NCBI RefSeq assembly: GCF_010731535.1
Contig: NZ_AP022581.1
Location: forward strand, 1,054,001-1,118,000
DNA length: 64,000 nt
Source: Mycobacterium lacus
GTDB lineage: Bacteria; Actinomycetota; Actinomycetes; Mycobacteriales; Mycobacteriaceae
Direction of reading: 5' to 3'
The translations under genes were made by a program, and so were the position numbers. Every line of letters begins with the position of its first letter. Position 1 is the stretch's first letter. Below the pieces are notes generated by a model. That model made no database searches. It was given only the letters and a program-made list of their open reading frames with translations, and had not been told where the DNA came from. Shown here in pieces: positions 37,671-50,383 of this stretch.

Positions 37671-38294
37671 CTATATCGGATCGAACTTGGTGATCAACCA
37701 TTTGCCGTCGACACGGGTCATGGTCACCAGCACGCTGCTGGCCGCCACCGCCGGCTTGGGGTTCTCCTTGGTCGTGGTGGTTTGGTCGACGAAGACGAGA
37801 ACGACGGCCGAATCGTGCTTCAGCTCCGATACCGCGGCACGCATCACCCGAGCCGTGGTCTTCAGTGACTTCTGCTTTGCCGCCGGTGCCACGATCTGCG
37901 CAGTGAAGTTGTTGTAGTACAACAGGAAGTCCCCGCCGAGGTGCGTTCTGGCGGCGGCGAAGTCGTTCTCGAGGGTGTCGGGTGAATAGGACAGCAGCGC
38001 GACCGTCCCTTCGGAAGCCGCGGCTGCCGCCGCGCGCGCGACGCCGGGGTCGGTCTGCCGGTCGGGTCGGTACTCGTTGTAGAACAGCCACGTCGCCACG
38101 CCGGCGGAGACCACCAGGAGCAGGACCAGAATCACCGGCACGGATCTCAGACCGCGCACGAGTCGCCAAGGGTCGCGCCGCGGCCGATCTGCCGCCGGCT
38201 CGGCTTCCTCGACACCCTCGCCGTCCGCCTCGTCGACTTCGGTTGCGGCGTCGGCATTGTCGGCCGCTTGCGGGTCGTGCGCATCATCCGTCAC
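37671..38294 (-). CDS. Mce-associated membrane protein (Rv1362c-like)
   Basis: 207 residues: an acidic cytoplasmic N-terminus ([20 protein letters not shown]), one membrane span ([20 protein letters not shown]), and a periplasmic NTF2-like domain ending WLITKFDPI. This is the architecture of orphan Mce-associated proteins, which support Mce lipid-import complexes. ATGA-type overlap with the next protein of the same fold upstream (38291). Homologue of Rv1362c. Confidence 0.9.
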   Translation of the reverse strand: MTDDAHDPQAADNADAATEVDEADGEGVEEAEPAADRPRRDPWRLVRGLRSVPVILVLLLVVSAGVATWLFYNEYRPDRQTDPGVARAAAAAASEGTVALLSYSPDTLENDFAAARTHLGGDFLLYYNNFTAQIVAPAAKQKSLKTTARVMRAAVSELKHDSAVVLVFVDQTTTTKENPKPAVAASSVLVTMTRVDGKWLITKFDPI

Positions 38295-38905
38295 GGTACG
38301 AACTCAACCTTCGACATCTTGTACTGCCCAGCGTCCGCGGTCACAGTCACTCGGAGCCGCCACGCCTGTGGTTCTCCCTTTGCGCCAGTGGAATTGGTGA
38401 CGCGCGATGTCGCCGAGACCAGCACCACGGCGGACTGCTCGTCCATGGACTCGACGGCCGCGGCGTTAACCGTTCCCTGGGTCACCACTTTGGACTGCTC
38501 GACCACCTTCGTGAAATCGGCTGCCCGCTGCTGGAAGTCGTCCCTAAAGTCACCCGTGGAGCTGTCGATCACTCGCTGGACGTCTTCCTTGGCCTTGTTG
38601 AAGTCGAGCGAGGTCATGTTGACCACGCCGCGCTTGGCCCCGGCGAGAAACTTCGCGCTGAGCTGCTGGCGGTGTTTGGCGTCGTTGTGGTGCCACACCA
38701 TGTACCCGCTGAGCCCCACGAAGGCGCAGATCAAGAAGATTGCCGCCACCTTGGCGAGCGTGGACAGCCGCGGCAGCCGGGCCCGCAACCGGCCACGCCA
38801 CGAGGGTGTGGCCTCGGCGTCTTCGGCATCGGCTTCTTCGGCCAAGGCCGTCGCGTCGGCTTCTGATTCCGGCGAATCCTCCGGCGGCTGCTTCGTGTCA
38901 GACAT
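38291..38905 (-). CDS. Mce-associated membrane protein (Rv1363c-like)
   Basis: About 204 residues with an acidic N-terminus, membrane span ([19 protein letters not shown]), and a periplasmic NTF2-like domain ([40 protein letters not shown]). The ATG at 38905 was chosen; an in-frame GTG at 38914 is possible. Paired with 37671-38294 as Rv1362c-Rv1363c are in M. tuberculosis. There, the next genes are Rv1364c and Rv1365c; here a FadE pair intervenes. Confidence 0.9.
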   Translation of the reverse strand: MSDTKQPPEDSPESEADATALAEEADAEDAEATPSWRGRLRARLPRLSTLAKVAAIFLICAFVGLSGYMVWHHNDAKHRQQLSAKFLAGAKRGVVNMTSLDFNKAKEDVQRVIDSSTGDFRDDFQQRAADFTKVVEQSKVVTQGTVNAAAVESMDEQSAVVLVSATSRVTNSTGAKGEPQAWRLRVTVTADAGQYKMSKVEFVP

Positions 38906-39012
38906 CGCGGTCACCGCCCGTCAACACCATTATCGACTGAACTCCGGTATCTCTTACGGTATTGCTCATTGCTAACATCAGAGTCGCCAGCGAACCCTTG
39001 ACAAAGAGCATC

Positions 39013-40160
39013 ATGACCGCCGTCGACTCTCCCGAAAAGATACTCTTCGCCTCGACCACCCAGGCATTTCTGCACAGGGAAGCGCCGCTGCGCTACGTCC
39101 GTGAGCTGCATGCCGCGGGTGTGTCCTTTGATCCCGCGTGGTGGCGGCGCGCCGCCGGACTCGGGTGGACGGGCTTGCTCGTTCCGGAGGCGTTGGGCGG
39201 CGGCAGTGTGTCGGGCAACGGTGTCGCGGATCTGGCCATGGTTGCCGAACAGCTCGGCAAGACGGTCGCGCCGGGGCCGCTGTATCCGGTCAGCACCGTG
39301 CTCGCGGGGCTGGTCGACTGCGCCGAACGGCAGGCGCACGCGGCCACCATCGAGTCGTTGATGTGCGGTGAAACGGTGGCGTCGTGGGCGGTTTGCGAGC
39401 CGGGCCGGGGTTGGGCGCCACTCGATCCGTCGGTGACCTTCACGCCGACCGACTCCGGCCACCGCGGCTACCGCATTCAGGGCACCAAGGACCGGGTCGA
39501 GGCGGGGGCTCAAAGCGCGGTGCTGCTGGTGGTGGCGCGATGCGCCTCAGATGCCGACGAGGTTCGCCAGTTTCTGGTTCCGACGGACGCGCCGGGCGTC
39601 CGGATTTCCGCCCAGCAGTCAATCGATCTGGTCAAGCAGTATGCGCGGGTGCAGTTCGACGGTGTGGTCGTGCCGGCGTCCGCGGCTGTCGGCAGCGCCG
39701 CCGAGACCGCCGCGCTGATCGATCGGCAGAGCCAGATCGCCCAGGTGCTGCAATGCGCGGAGGTGGTCGGCATCGTGCAGACGGTGTTCGACTTCACCGT
39801 CCAATGGGCGCTGGACCGGTACACATTCGGCCGTCCGCTGGCTTCCTACCAGGCGCTCAAACACGGGTTCGCCGACATGAAGATGTGGCTCGAAGCGTGC
39901 CGTGCGACCACAACGGCGGCGGTTGCCGACGTCGCGGCCCGCTCACCCGCAGCCGGCCGGTCGGCCAGCGTCGCCAAATCCTACGTGGGGGAGATGGCGG
40001 GCCAGATCGTTCAGCGTTGCGTACAGATGCACGGTGGCATCGGCGTTACCTGGGAACACGACCTACATCTGTACCTCAGGCGGGTTACGTTGTACCGGGC
40101 CATGTTTGGCACACCGGAGGAACACAACCTACGGGTGTACGAGGCGGCGAGGGCGGCCAG

Positions 40161-40164
<4 letters not shown>
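39013..40164 (+). CDS. Acyl-CoA dehydrogenase, short beta-type subunit (pair 2)
   Basis: 383 residues. ACAD helical domains are present (GIVQTVFDFTVQWALDRYTFGRP, MHGGIGVTWEHDLHLYLRR) but the FAD/substrate motif is degenerate (WAVCEPGRGWAPLDPSVTF). ATG at 39013 was chosen because the 17 codons before it look non-coding. The long partner starts with GTG at 40161 overlapping its stop (GTGA). Probable beta subunit of a heterotetrameric ACAD. Confidence 0.88.
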
Positions 40165-43415
<3,251 letters not shown>

Positions 43416-43488
43416 CTACGCAACACCGACTACGTTAGCAACGTTCGCGTGCGGAGCACGGAATCTTAAACTCCTGGTTTGGGCCGGT

Positions 43489-43917
43489 CTAGAAGGCGGC
43501 CGCCAGGGCAGCGTCCGCGGTCGGGTAAACAGGCAGCCGGTCGCGGAATCCGCAGGCGTGGACGATCCGGGCGACACCCGGGTGGCGGCTCACCAGGCAC
43601 AGGCCGACGCCCCGACGGCGGCACCGGTCCGCCTCATCGGCCAGCGCCGCGAACGCACAGCACGCCATGAAGTCCAGCCCGGTGACATCGATCACCAACG
43701 AACCGGGTGCGGTGACGATGATGGCGACCTCGCTCAACAGCCGTCGCCAGGTTCGTTCATTACAGGCGTCGACCTCACCGCCCGCGTAGACGATCACCGC
43801 CGCGTCGCAGCGCTGTGCTGTAGCCCGCAACGTGCTGCGTGCGTCGCCGAGTTCGGAGACCAGCTGGGTGCTCAACATCAGGTGTGGAGACGATAGTCTT
43901 GTGGTGGCCAAGCTCAT
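43489..43917 (-). CDS. rsfA: RsfA-like anti-anti-sigma factor (STAS)
   Basis: About 142 residues with a STAS domain (VIVYAGGEVDACNERTWRRL, VIDVTGLDFMACCAFAALAD). M. tuberculosis RsfA (Rv1365c) is redox-regulated through a cysteine pair; matching cysteines are visible in FMACCAF and IVHACGF. ATG at 43917 is preferred to a TTG at 43929; the domain itself would also be complete from the internal ATG of MLSTQL. It antagonises the SigF anti-sigma factor and neighbours the Rv1364c homologue. Confidence 0.9.
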   Translation of the reverse strand: MSLATTRLSSPHLMLSTQLVSELGDARSTLRATAQRCDAAVIVYAGGEVDACNERTWRRLLSEVAIIVTAPGSLVIDVTGLDFMACCAFAALADEADRCRRRGVGLCLVSRHPGVARIVHACGFRDRLPVYPTADAALAAAF

Positions 43918-44071
43918 GGTGCGCTTCAAATCGACGGACGTCTAGTGCGCCGCAATGGATGCGTGTCTTATTGTCTGGAGACGGACTCGTCGCGTTTGTG
44001 TCTCATTTCTATAACGGACAGGGCGGTCTGTCTACACATCGCAGGCTAAGAGAACGGTGAGGCTCGCCCGA

Positions 44072-45277
44072 TTACGCGCTGACCGGCTTTGACACCGGCT
44101 TGGAAACCTTCATCACCTTCATCATGTTGCCACCCATGATCTTTTCGACGTCTTCGCAGTCGAATTCAGAAAGTTCGTCGACGAAGGTGATGGGGTCTTT
44201 CAGGCCTTCGGGGTGCGGCCAGTCGGATCCGAAGACCACCCGGTCGGTGCCCACCATCGTGACGATCTCGGTGAACCGGTCCTCCCAGAACGGGCTGATG
44301 TACACGCAGCGCTTGAACGCCTCGATCGGATCCTCGCTGAACGCGTGCGGCATCTTCTTGTAGACGCCCTTCAAGCCCTTGAACAGGTGCGGCACCCAGT
44401 CGGCGCCGTTCTCGATCGAGAGGATCCGCAGCTCCGGGTTGCGCGACAGCGCGCCGTGGCAGACCAACGCTCCCATCGCATCTTCGATCGGCCGATGGCC
44501 CATCGCCAGGCTCCGGAAGGCGGTCGGCTTGAACGGCAGGAATTCGTCGCCGGGCTCCCACACGTTGAGCAGCTCGGAGTAGCCGCTGTCGGAGGCGTGC
44601 ATCGAGACCGGGATCTCGGCCCTGATACAGGCCTGCCAGAACGGGTCGAACTCCTCGAAACCGAAGGACCGGCTGCCGCGATAGCCGGGAACCGGCGCCG
44701 GGCGGACCAGCACGGTGCGGGCGCCCCGCTCCAGACACCATTGGAGTTCTTCGAGCGCACGGTCGACGATCGGCAAGGTGATCACCGGGGTAGCGAAGAT
44801 GCGCTCCTTGTAGTTGAACGACCAGGTCTCGTGCATCCATTGGTTGAGCGCATGGATGACGTCGTGGGTCATCTCCGGGTCGTCCTTCATCCGCTCTTCG
44901 ACCAGGCTGGCCAGCGTGGGGAACATCAGGGCGTAGTCGATGCCCAGCTCGTCCATGACCTCCAGGCGCGGGCCCGGCTCGCGGAAGGCGGGAATCGCCT
45001 TCATCGGCTCACCCATCACTTCGCGGTAGCTCTTGCCGCCGCTGCCGTGGCGGAAGTATTCCTCTTGTGCACCCGGCCGGGCGACCACCTCGAACGTCGG
45101 GTTGGGGATGTATTCGCTGATGTGGCCGCGAACCACGATCTTGGTGCGGCCGCGCACCTGCACGTAGTCGATGACGTGCCTGCGGTTGTCCGGGAGGAAC
45201 TTGGTGAGCGCTTCTTGCGGTTCGTACATGTGGTTGTCGGCGTCGAACACCGGAAAGGGAAGCTCGCGTGACGGCAT
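44072..45277 (-). CDS. Amidohydrolase-2 family protein (paralogue of 19261-20463)
   Basis: 401 residues. DADNHMYEPQEAL at the N-terminus, MHASDSGYSEL mid-barrel, and FGSDWPHPEGLKD with the metal Asp. It shares PNPTF, VRPAPVPG, LSIENGADWVPHL and SDWPHxEGL with the gene at 19261. Ends in a repetitive VSKPVSKPVSA tail. A TGGTAA/TTACCA palindrome lies in its promoter. Substrate unknown; probably decarboxylation or hydrolysis in the same catabolic network. Confidence 0.9.
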   Translation of the reverse strand: MPSRELPFPVFDADNHMYEPQEALTKFLPDNRRHVIDYVQVRGRTKIVVRGHISEYIPNPTFEVVARPGAQEEYFRHGSGGKSYREVMGEPMKAIPAFREPGPRLEVMDELGIDYALMFPTLASLVEERMKDDPEMTHDVIHALNQWMHETWSFNYKERIFATPVITLPIVDRALEELQWCLERGARTVLVRPAPVPGYRGSRSFGFEEFDPFWQACIRAEIPVSMHASDSGYSELLNVWEPGDEFLPFKPTAFRSLAMGHRPIEDAMGALVCHGALSRNPELRILSIENGADWVPHLFKGLKGVYKKMPHAFSEDPIEAFKRCVYISPFWEDRFTEIVTMVGTDRVVFGSDWPHPEGLKDPITFVDELSEFDCEDVEKIMGGNMMKVMKVSKPVSKPVSA

Positions 45278-45312
45278 GGCGATCTCCTCGCAGAAGCCTC
45301 GGTCTCAGTAGC

Positions 45313-45329
45313 TGGTAATGACGTTACCA
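45313..45329. promoter_or_regulatory. Palindrome upstream of the amidohydrolase gene
   Basis: TGGTAA-TGACG-TTACCA, a perfect 6-5-6 inverted repeat 36 bases before the amidohydrolase ATG. Likely operator, perhaps for the adjacent TetR-type protein. Confidence 0.55.
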
Positions 45330-45355
45330 CTTCTGTACAAGAACGTATACGGGGG

Positions 45356-46357
45356 CTAGGCCCCGTTGATAATGGCGAAATTCACGGTCGCGGTGGCGGC
45401 AAGTTCGTCGCCGTCGCCGTATATGTCGACCTGCATGACCATCGCCCGGCGGCCGGATCGCAACATCCGGGGCACCGCGAGTGCCGACCCCTGGCGGATC
45501 GGCCGCAGGTAGCGGACGAATAGGTCGGCGGTCGTCATCGTGGTGCCAGGCTCGAGATACTCCAGTCCGAAGTGGCCCCCCGCCACGTCCACGAGTGTGG
45601 CTATCAAGCCGCCCTGAAGCGCGCCGGAAGTGTTGACCACATGCGGGCTGACCGGCATCGTCATGGCGAACGCGCCATTGTGGGTTGTCGGGCGCATGCC
45701 GATTTGGGCGAACAGCTCGGCCAGGGAGGGCACGACCGACTGGTCGTCGCTGTCTCGGATGCCGAGGGCGCGGCTGCAGAAGTCGTAAAGCTGTCCGGCG
45801 TCTATCGGTGTGCCGTTCAATTCGGCGCCCAGCCAGTGCAACCGGAGCGCACCCACCACCGTCTGCATCACGATCGCCGCCGCGGCCCCGACATCGAGGC
45901 CCGGGTTGAAGACACCCTCGGTGATGCCTTGCCCCACGATGTCGCGGATCAGCTGATGCAAGGGAGAGAGCACACGGGCGTATTCGCGCGGCCGGGTCTC
46001 GGCGAGGTGCTGGTTGTACAGACTCAACGCCCGATTGAGGCTGTCCTGTGTGGTCGACTCCGGCTGCGCGCTAATGCGATCGATGACCAGCTTCAGCGCG
46101 GCGGTGCTGTCCAGGCCGGTGGTCTCGGCGCGCCAGGCCTGCGCGGTGCGCGCCATGGTTCTGTCGAACAGCGCCAGCAGCAATTCGTCTTTGCTGCTGA
46201 AATGCTGGTAGAACGCCCGCAGCGAGGTCTTCGAGCGCGCGACGACTTCCTGCACCGTGAAGTCGGTGCGTCCGGTTTCGCCGAGGATTTCGACCGCCGT
46301 CTTGATAAAGCGCTCGGCGCGGGTCACTTCAGCTCCATCGTCGCTAGGGCCGGCCAT
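45356..46357 (-). CDS. TetR regulator fused to a hotdog (PaaI-type) thioesterase
   Basis: 333 residues. About 15-205 is a TetR protein (HTH in FTVQEVVARSKTSLRAFYQHFSSKDELLLAL, then a helical ligand domain). About 215-333 is a complete hotdog thioesterase-like domain (SGALQGGLIATLVDVAGGHFG, VRYLRPIRQGSALAV, ELAATATVNFAI). GAGGAGAA precedes the ATG at 46357, and the single frame is continuous, so this is a true fusion. The hotdog domain may bind or hydrolyse the acyl-CoA that the regulator senses. Upstream of the amidohydrolase on the same strand. Confidence 0.9.
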   Translation of the reverse strand: MAGPSDDGAEVTRAERFIKTAVEILGETGRTDFTVQEVVARSKTSLRAFYQHFSSKDELLLALFDRTMARTAQAWRAETTGLDSTAALKLVIDRISAQPESTTQDSLNRALSLYNQHLAETRPREYARVLSPLHQLIRDIVGQGITEGVFNPGLDVGAAAAIVMQTVVGALRLHWLGAELNGTPIDAGQLYDFCSRALGIRDSDDQSVVPSLAELFAQIGMRPTTHNGAFAMTMPVSPHVVNTSGALQGGLIATLVDVAGGHFGLEYLEPGTTMTTADLFVRYLRPIRQGSALAVPRMLRSGRRAMVMQVDIYGDGDELAATATVNFAIINGA

Positions 46358-46830
46358 GGGCGAATTCTCCTCTTTCGGTGCGCTGTGACAACGCTTCGAG
46401 AATGAGGTTACCGCGGATACCCCGAGGCCACGGACCTCGATGGCAACCATGCTCTTCTACTGTCCGGTTACCGGGGTTCGGGTGGGACAAGGCGCACTGG
46501 ACGCGTCACGTGGTCAACCCGGTCGACGGCCGCATAACCGCCCGCGCGACGTCCATAGCGGGTCGGTCCTTGGCATGAACGGCGAGTGCAGCTTCCATCG
46601 CCCAGGTCTCCGTTCCGTGTGCCGAAGGTCACGGGGCGCATCGTTCCAGGTGACCGGTCGGACTCACCGGTTTATTGCTGGCGCGCAATCAGGGGTCCGG
46701 CTCACCAGGTGCGGGTCGAGCCTGCGCTGACGGCATCGATTCTGCGTGTGGATCGTGTGTTACCCACGATTTCGCGCCGTAGCCGCAGGCTCGGCGCGGG
46801 GATCCATCGGGATGCCAAGCTCCTCACGGT
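46358..46830. other. Interval without a recognisable gene
   Basis: 473 bases between two minus-strand genes. It should contain the promoter of the TetR-thioesterase gene. Short frames on both strands lack motifs; one minus-strand frame near 46500-46595 is open but too short to judge. No hairpin resembling the two long ones was seen. Confidence 0.4.
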
Positions 46831-48285
46831 CTACCCGCCCCGAGCCGCGATCATCGCCGACCGGTTCACCTTGGTCGCGGCGGTACGCGGAATGGCGTCG
46901 ACGAATTCGACCGTCTTCGGAACCTTGTAGGGGGCGAGCCGGTCCTTGGCGTACTCGATCACCTGCTGCTCGGTCAGCGACGCCGCGAGTTGAACCACGG
47001 CGTGCACCCGGCGCCCCCAGCGTGGGTCGGAGATTCCGATCACCACAACGTCAGCAATATCGGGGTGCCCGGCAAGCGCGGACTCGACCTCGGCCGGAAA
47101 GACGTTGGCGCCGCCGGTGATGATCATGTCGACGCGGCGGTCGACGATGTACAGGTAGCCGTCGGAGTCCAGGTGGCCGATGTCGCCGGCGGAACGGAAG
47201 CCGTCGTCGGTCGAGGGCAGCGGCGGCGCCCCACCCAGATAGCGGTATCCCGCGCTCATCGGCGCGCGCAGGTAGACCTCGCCCTGCTCGCCGGGGCCCA
47301 GCGGACGCGCGTCGGCGTCCAGAATCCGGATCTCGGTGTCCCGGAAGCCGCGGCCGACGCTGCCAGGATGAGTCAGCCACTCGTCGCCGCGCAACGCCGT
47401 AAGCCCGAGGTTTTCGGTCATGCCGTACGCCGTCACCATCTGCTCGGGGCTCAGCAGTTCGAACCAGGTGTGCAGCAGCGACGGCGGCATCACGGCGGCG
47501 CCCTGCAGGACGAAGACGATGCTGGACAAGTCACGCCGCCGGATGTCCGGCCGGGCGGCGATGCGCGCCAGCATCGTGGGGGTGGCCGTGAAGTTGGTGA
47601 TCCGATACCGCTCGATCACGTCCAAAACCAGTGCCGCGTCGAACTTTTCGAGCACCACCAAATGGTCACCGGCCAGCAGGAAGAGGAAGGTGGCGAAGCC
47701 GTTGGTGTGATACATCGGCGCGGGCACCATGATGGTCTGCGGCCGGGCTACCGGTGTCCAGGCCGACAAGAATGGTTCGCCGTGCTGAGGCGTCCAGAGC
47801 GAGGGCGCCAGGTTGAGGATCACCTTGGGCACGCCGGTCGAACCGCTGCTGCAGATTCCATGGGCCGTTGGGGAAACCGCTTCGGGCAGTGGACTTTCGG
47901 ACTGGGCGGCCGCGCGCACATCCAGCTCCCACCGGCTGTTTTCGTCGACGACCACGACGGGATCGATCACCGCGCGCACCCGGTCCCGCTCCCATTCGGG
48001 CAGGTCCCAGTGCATGGGGATGGGCACCGCGCCGATCTTCCAGCATCCCAATGTGGCCAACACGAGGTGTCGCGAATTCGGGATCGCAAGTGCCACCAGG
48101 GAACCCGTTTCAGCGCCGTTGGCGGCCAGCGCCCGTCCCCACTGGTTGGCGCGGGCGTCGAGTTTACCGAAGGTCAGCGACTGCGCGGTGCCGTCGAGCG
48201 CGACGATGGTCACCGCGGTGTCGTCGCGTCGCTGTTCGGCGAGCTCCCGCAGTTTGGTACCGAACGGGATGCCCTCGTCGTTCAT
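46831..48285 (-). CDS. Acyl-CoA synthetase (FadD-type)
   Basis: A 484-residue ANL ligase. P-loop ICSSGSTGVPKVIL, A5 motif TAYGMTENLGL, hinge DRRVDMIITGGANVFPAEVE, catalytic Lys in TAATKVNRSAM. ATG at 48285 overlaps the stop of the upstream FadE gene (ATGA). Last gene of a five-gene operon with four FadE genes that all overlap by four bases, so the five products are made together. Substrate probably a large carboxylic acid. Confidence 0.92.
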   Translation of the reverse strand: MNDEGIPFGTKLRELAEQRRDDTAVTIVALDGTAQSLTFGKLDARANQWGRALAANGAETGSLVALAIPNSRHLVLATLGCWKIGAVPIPMHWDLPEWERDRVRAVIDPVVVVDENSRWELDVRAAAQSESPLPEAVSPTAHGICSSGSTGVPKVILNLAPSLWTPQHGEPFLSAWTPVARPQTIMVPAPMYHTNGFATFLFLLAGDHLVVLEKFDAALVLDVIERYRITNFTATPTMLARIAARPDIRRRDLSSIVFVLQGAAVMPPSLLHTWFELLSPEQMVTAYGMTENLGLTALRGDEWLTHPGSVGRGFRDTEIRILDADARPLGPGEQGEVYLRAPMSAGYRYLGGAPPLPSTDDGFRSAGDIGHLDSDGYLYIVDRRVDMIITGGANVFPAEVESALAGHPDIADVVVIGISDPRWGRRVHAVVQLAASLTEQQVIEYAKDRLAPYKVPKTVEFVDAIPRTAATKVNRSAMIAARGG

Positions 48286-49217
48286 GCCGATACTGGTCCA
48301 GTGAACAGCGTCTCGAGGGAGCCGTCGGGCACGCCGGGTATCAGCCGCAGCGCCAGTCCCTCGGTACCCAGCGGCAACCGGATCAGCGGTTGGGTGTGCC
48401 GGTCGAGCACGCTGATATCGGACTCGTCGCAAAAGCCGAGCGCGCCGAGCAGCTGGTGAGCGGTGCGCAGTACCTCCCGCGCGGTGTCGGCGGCCTTCAG
48501 CCGTAAAACGAGTGCGTCGGCCGAACGAACCTGCGCCGCTGTCGATTCCGGCCGGCACACGGTGAACTTGGCGAGTTCATGCAGGCCGCGCAGCGCGACG
48601 GAGGCATCCGCGACGGCGAACCTGACGGCCTGGAATTCCGCCAGCGGCTTGCCGAATTGAACCCGGGCTCGCACGTGCTCGGTGACGATCCGCAGCGACT
48701 GCTGCATCGCGCCCAGAATCCGCCACGACCCCAGCACGAGATGAAGGCTAACGTCCGCGGCGGGCACGGTTCCGTTGGGTGCGCTCACGGTGGCCGGCAC
48801 CAGGAACGGTCCCAGCTTGGCGTTGGTGCGCGACGCGGGGTGCGGCTGGTAGCGGTTGGCGTCGAGGTCGGCGGCGATCCAGTCGCCGGGCAGATCGCCG
48901 TGGTCGATGCGCGGCGCGTCGGGATTCACCAGGGCCAGCCGGGCGCCGTCGATCGCCAGCAGCTCCTCGACGAGCGGATAGGGCAGAGCCGTTGCGCCGG
49001 CCGCCTGGCAGAGCACCGCGGCGGCCAGCACGTCGCCGGAGGACGACCGGACATCGAGCTCGAACGCGCCGAGCTCGCTCAGTGCGGCGCGTGCTGCGCG
49101 CCGAACGCCGTCGTCGGTTTCGGCGCGCACGGCCGCCGGTGGCCCGCCCAACCGGGCAAGCCGCTTGGCGGCGACCGCGGCGAAGTCGGTAACGTCTTGT
49201 GGCAGTTCGGTGTTCAT
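48282..49217 (-). CDS. Acyl-CoA dehydrogenase, short beta-type subunit (pair 3)
   Basis: 311 residues, well below the normal 380-400. Helical domains are present (VLGSWRILGAMQQSLRIVTEHVRARVQFGKP) but the TEP/GSD motif is missing and the N-terminal domain is trimmed. ATG at 49217 overlaps the upstream FadE stop. Coupled to the full-length gene 49214-50383, which it probably completes as a heterotetramer. Confidence 0.87.
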   Translation of the reverse strand: MNTELPQDVTDFAAVAAKRLARLGGPPAAVRAETDDGVRRAARAALSELGAFELDVRSSSGDVLAAAVLCQAAGATALPYPLVEELLAIDGARLALVNPDAPRIDHGDLPGDWIAADLDANRYQPHPASRTNAKLGPFLVPATVSAPNGTVPAADVSLHLVLGSWRILGAMQQSLRIVTEHVRARVQFGKPLAEFQAVRFAVADASVALRGLHELAKFTVCRPESTAAQVRSADALVLRLKAADTAREVLRTAHQLLGALGFCDESDISVLDRHTQPLIRLPLGTEGLALRLIPGVPDGSLETLFTGPVSA

Positions 49218-50383
49218 CGCCGGTGATCTCCCAAGACGTCCCGTGCCACCAGCATGCGCTGCACCTCGATGGTGCCCGATGCCACGGTGGCCGCCTGTGC
49301 ATAACGCCAATGGTCTTCGATCGCCCCGTGTAGCGGTGCCGTCGCGCCGCTGTCCAGCGCGGCCGGGCCCAGCACGTCGAAGAGCAGCTCGGCGACCTGC
49401 TGATCGCAGGTGGTGGTGGCGATGCGGGCGGCGCTGGCCGCCGCATCCGCCGCCGCATCGTCCTGCACCGACACCGCCCGATAGGCCAGCAGTCGGGCGA
49501 CTCGCAGGTCGACGAGCGCCCGCACCCAGCTGGCGCGAATCGATTCGGGCAGTTGGTCCCAGTCGTCGCCGAGCGCGGCGCGCATCCGGTCGAGCAGCGA
49601 TTCGCAGCGGGCGTACCGCGCGATGCCGACCCGCTCGAATGCCAGCGCTTCACGCATCACCCGCCACCCGTCGCCGGGCTCGCCCAGCACGTCGTCGGGG
49701 AATGCCCGCACCCCGTCGAGGAACATCTCGTTGAGGTGATGGGGCCCCAGCATCGACGGGATCGGCCGCACGGTGAAACCGGCCCGGTCCATGGGAAGCA
49801 GAAACAGCGTGAGCCGCTTGTGTTTTGGGGCGTCGGGATGGGTGCACGCGGCCAGCACGCACCAGGATGCCATCTGGGCATACGACGTCCACACCTTTTG
49901 GCCGGTGATGCGCCAGCCTTTGCCATCCGGGCCGTCCGGTACCGCGCGGGTGCGCAACGCGGCGAGATCGGTTCCGGCCTCCGGCTCGGAAAAGCCTTGG
50001 CACCAGATCACGTCGCCGGCGGCGATGGCCGACAGATGCTTGGCCTTCTGCTCGGGTGTCCCGTAACGCATCAGCGCCGGCCCGACCCAGTTGATCCCCA
50101 TGTACTGCGGACCACGCGGCTCGTGATGGGCCCACATTTCCTCGCGCAGCACGGTCTGCTGCCAGATCGAACCTCCCCCGCCCCCATGCTCTTTCGGCCA
50201 CGCCAATGCCAGCAGCCCCTCGGCCGCCAGCAGCTTGCAGAACGCCTCGGTGGTGGCGAGATCCTGCGGATCGCCGGTGCAGGCGCCCAGAAAGCCCTCG
50301 GGAATGTGATCGGATATCAATTGCCGCAAGTGCGTTCGCAGTTCACCAGCGTCCTCGCCGAGCTCGTAGTCCATCGTCGTCAT
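49214..50383 (-). CDS. Acyl-CoA dehydrogenase, long alpha-type subunit (pair 3)
   Basis: 389 residues with WPKEHGGGGGSIWQQTV, FAD motif GFSEPEAGTDLAALRTRA, QKVWTSYAQMASWCVLAA, and C-terminal VASGTIEVQRMLVARDVL. ATG at 50383 overlaps the next FadE stop (ATGA). The Gly-rich GGGGGS replaces the usual YGGxG turn. Pairs with 48282-49217. Confidence 0.9.
   Translation of the reverse strand: MTTMDYELGEDAGELRTHLRQLISDHIPEGFLGACTGDPQDLATTEAFCKLLAAEGLLALAWPKEHGGGGGSIWQQTVLREEMWAHHEPRGPQYMGINWVGPALMRYGTPEQKAKHLSAIAAGDVIWCQGFSEPEAGTDLAALRTRAVPDGPDGKGWRITGQKVWTSYAQMASWCVLAACTHPDAPKHKRLTLFLLPMDRAGFTVRPIPSMLGPHHLNEMFLDGVRAFPDDVLGEPGDGWRVMREALAFERVGIARYARCESLLDRMRAALGDDWDQLPESIRASWVRALVDLRVARLLAYRAVSVQDDAAADAAASAARIATTTCDQQVAELLFDVLGPAALDSGATAPLHGAIEDHWRYAQAATVASGTIEVQRMLVARDVLGDHRR

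Noticed and set aside
46586..46930. Plus-strand frame of 114 codons in the 46.4-46.8 kb interval
   Set aside because: Its end is antisense to the FadD gene, and no family resemblance was recognised.
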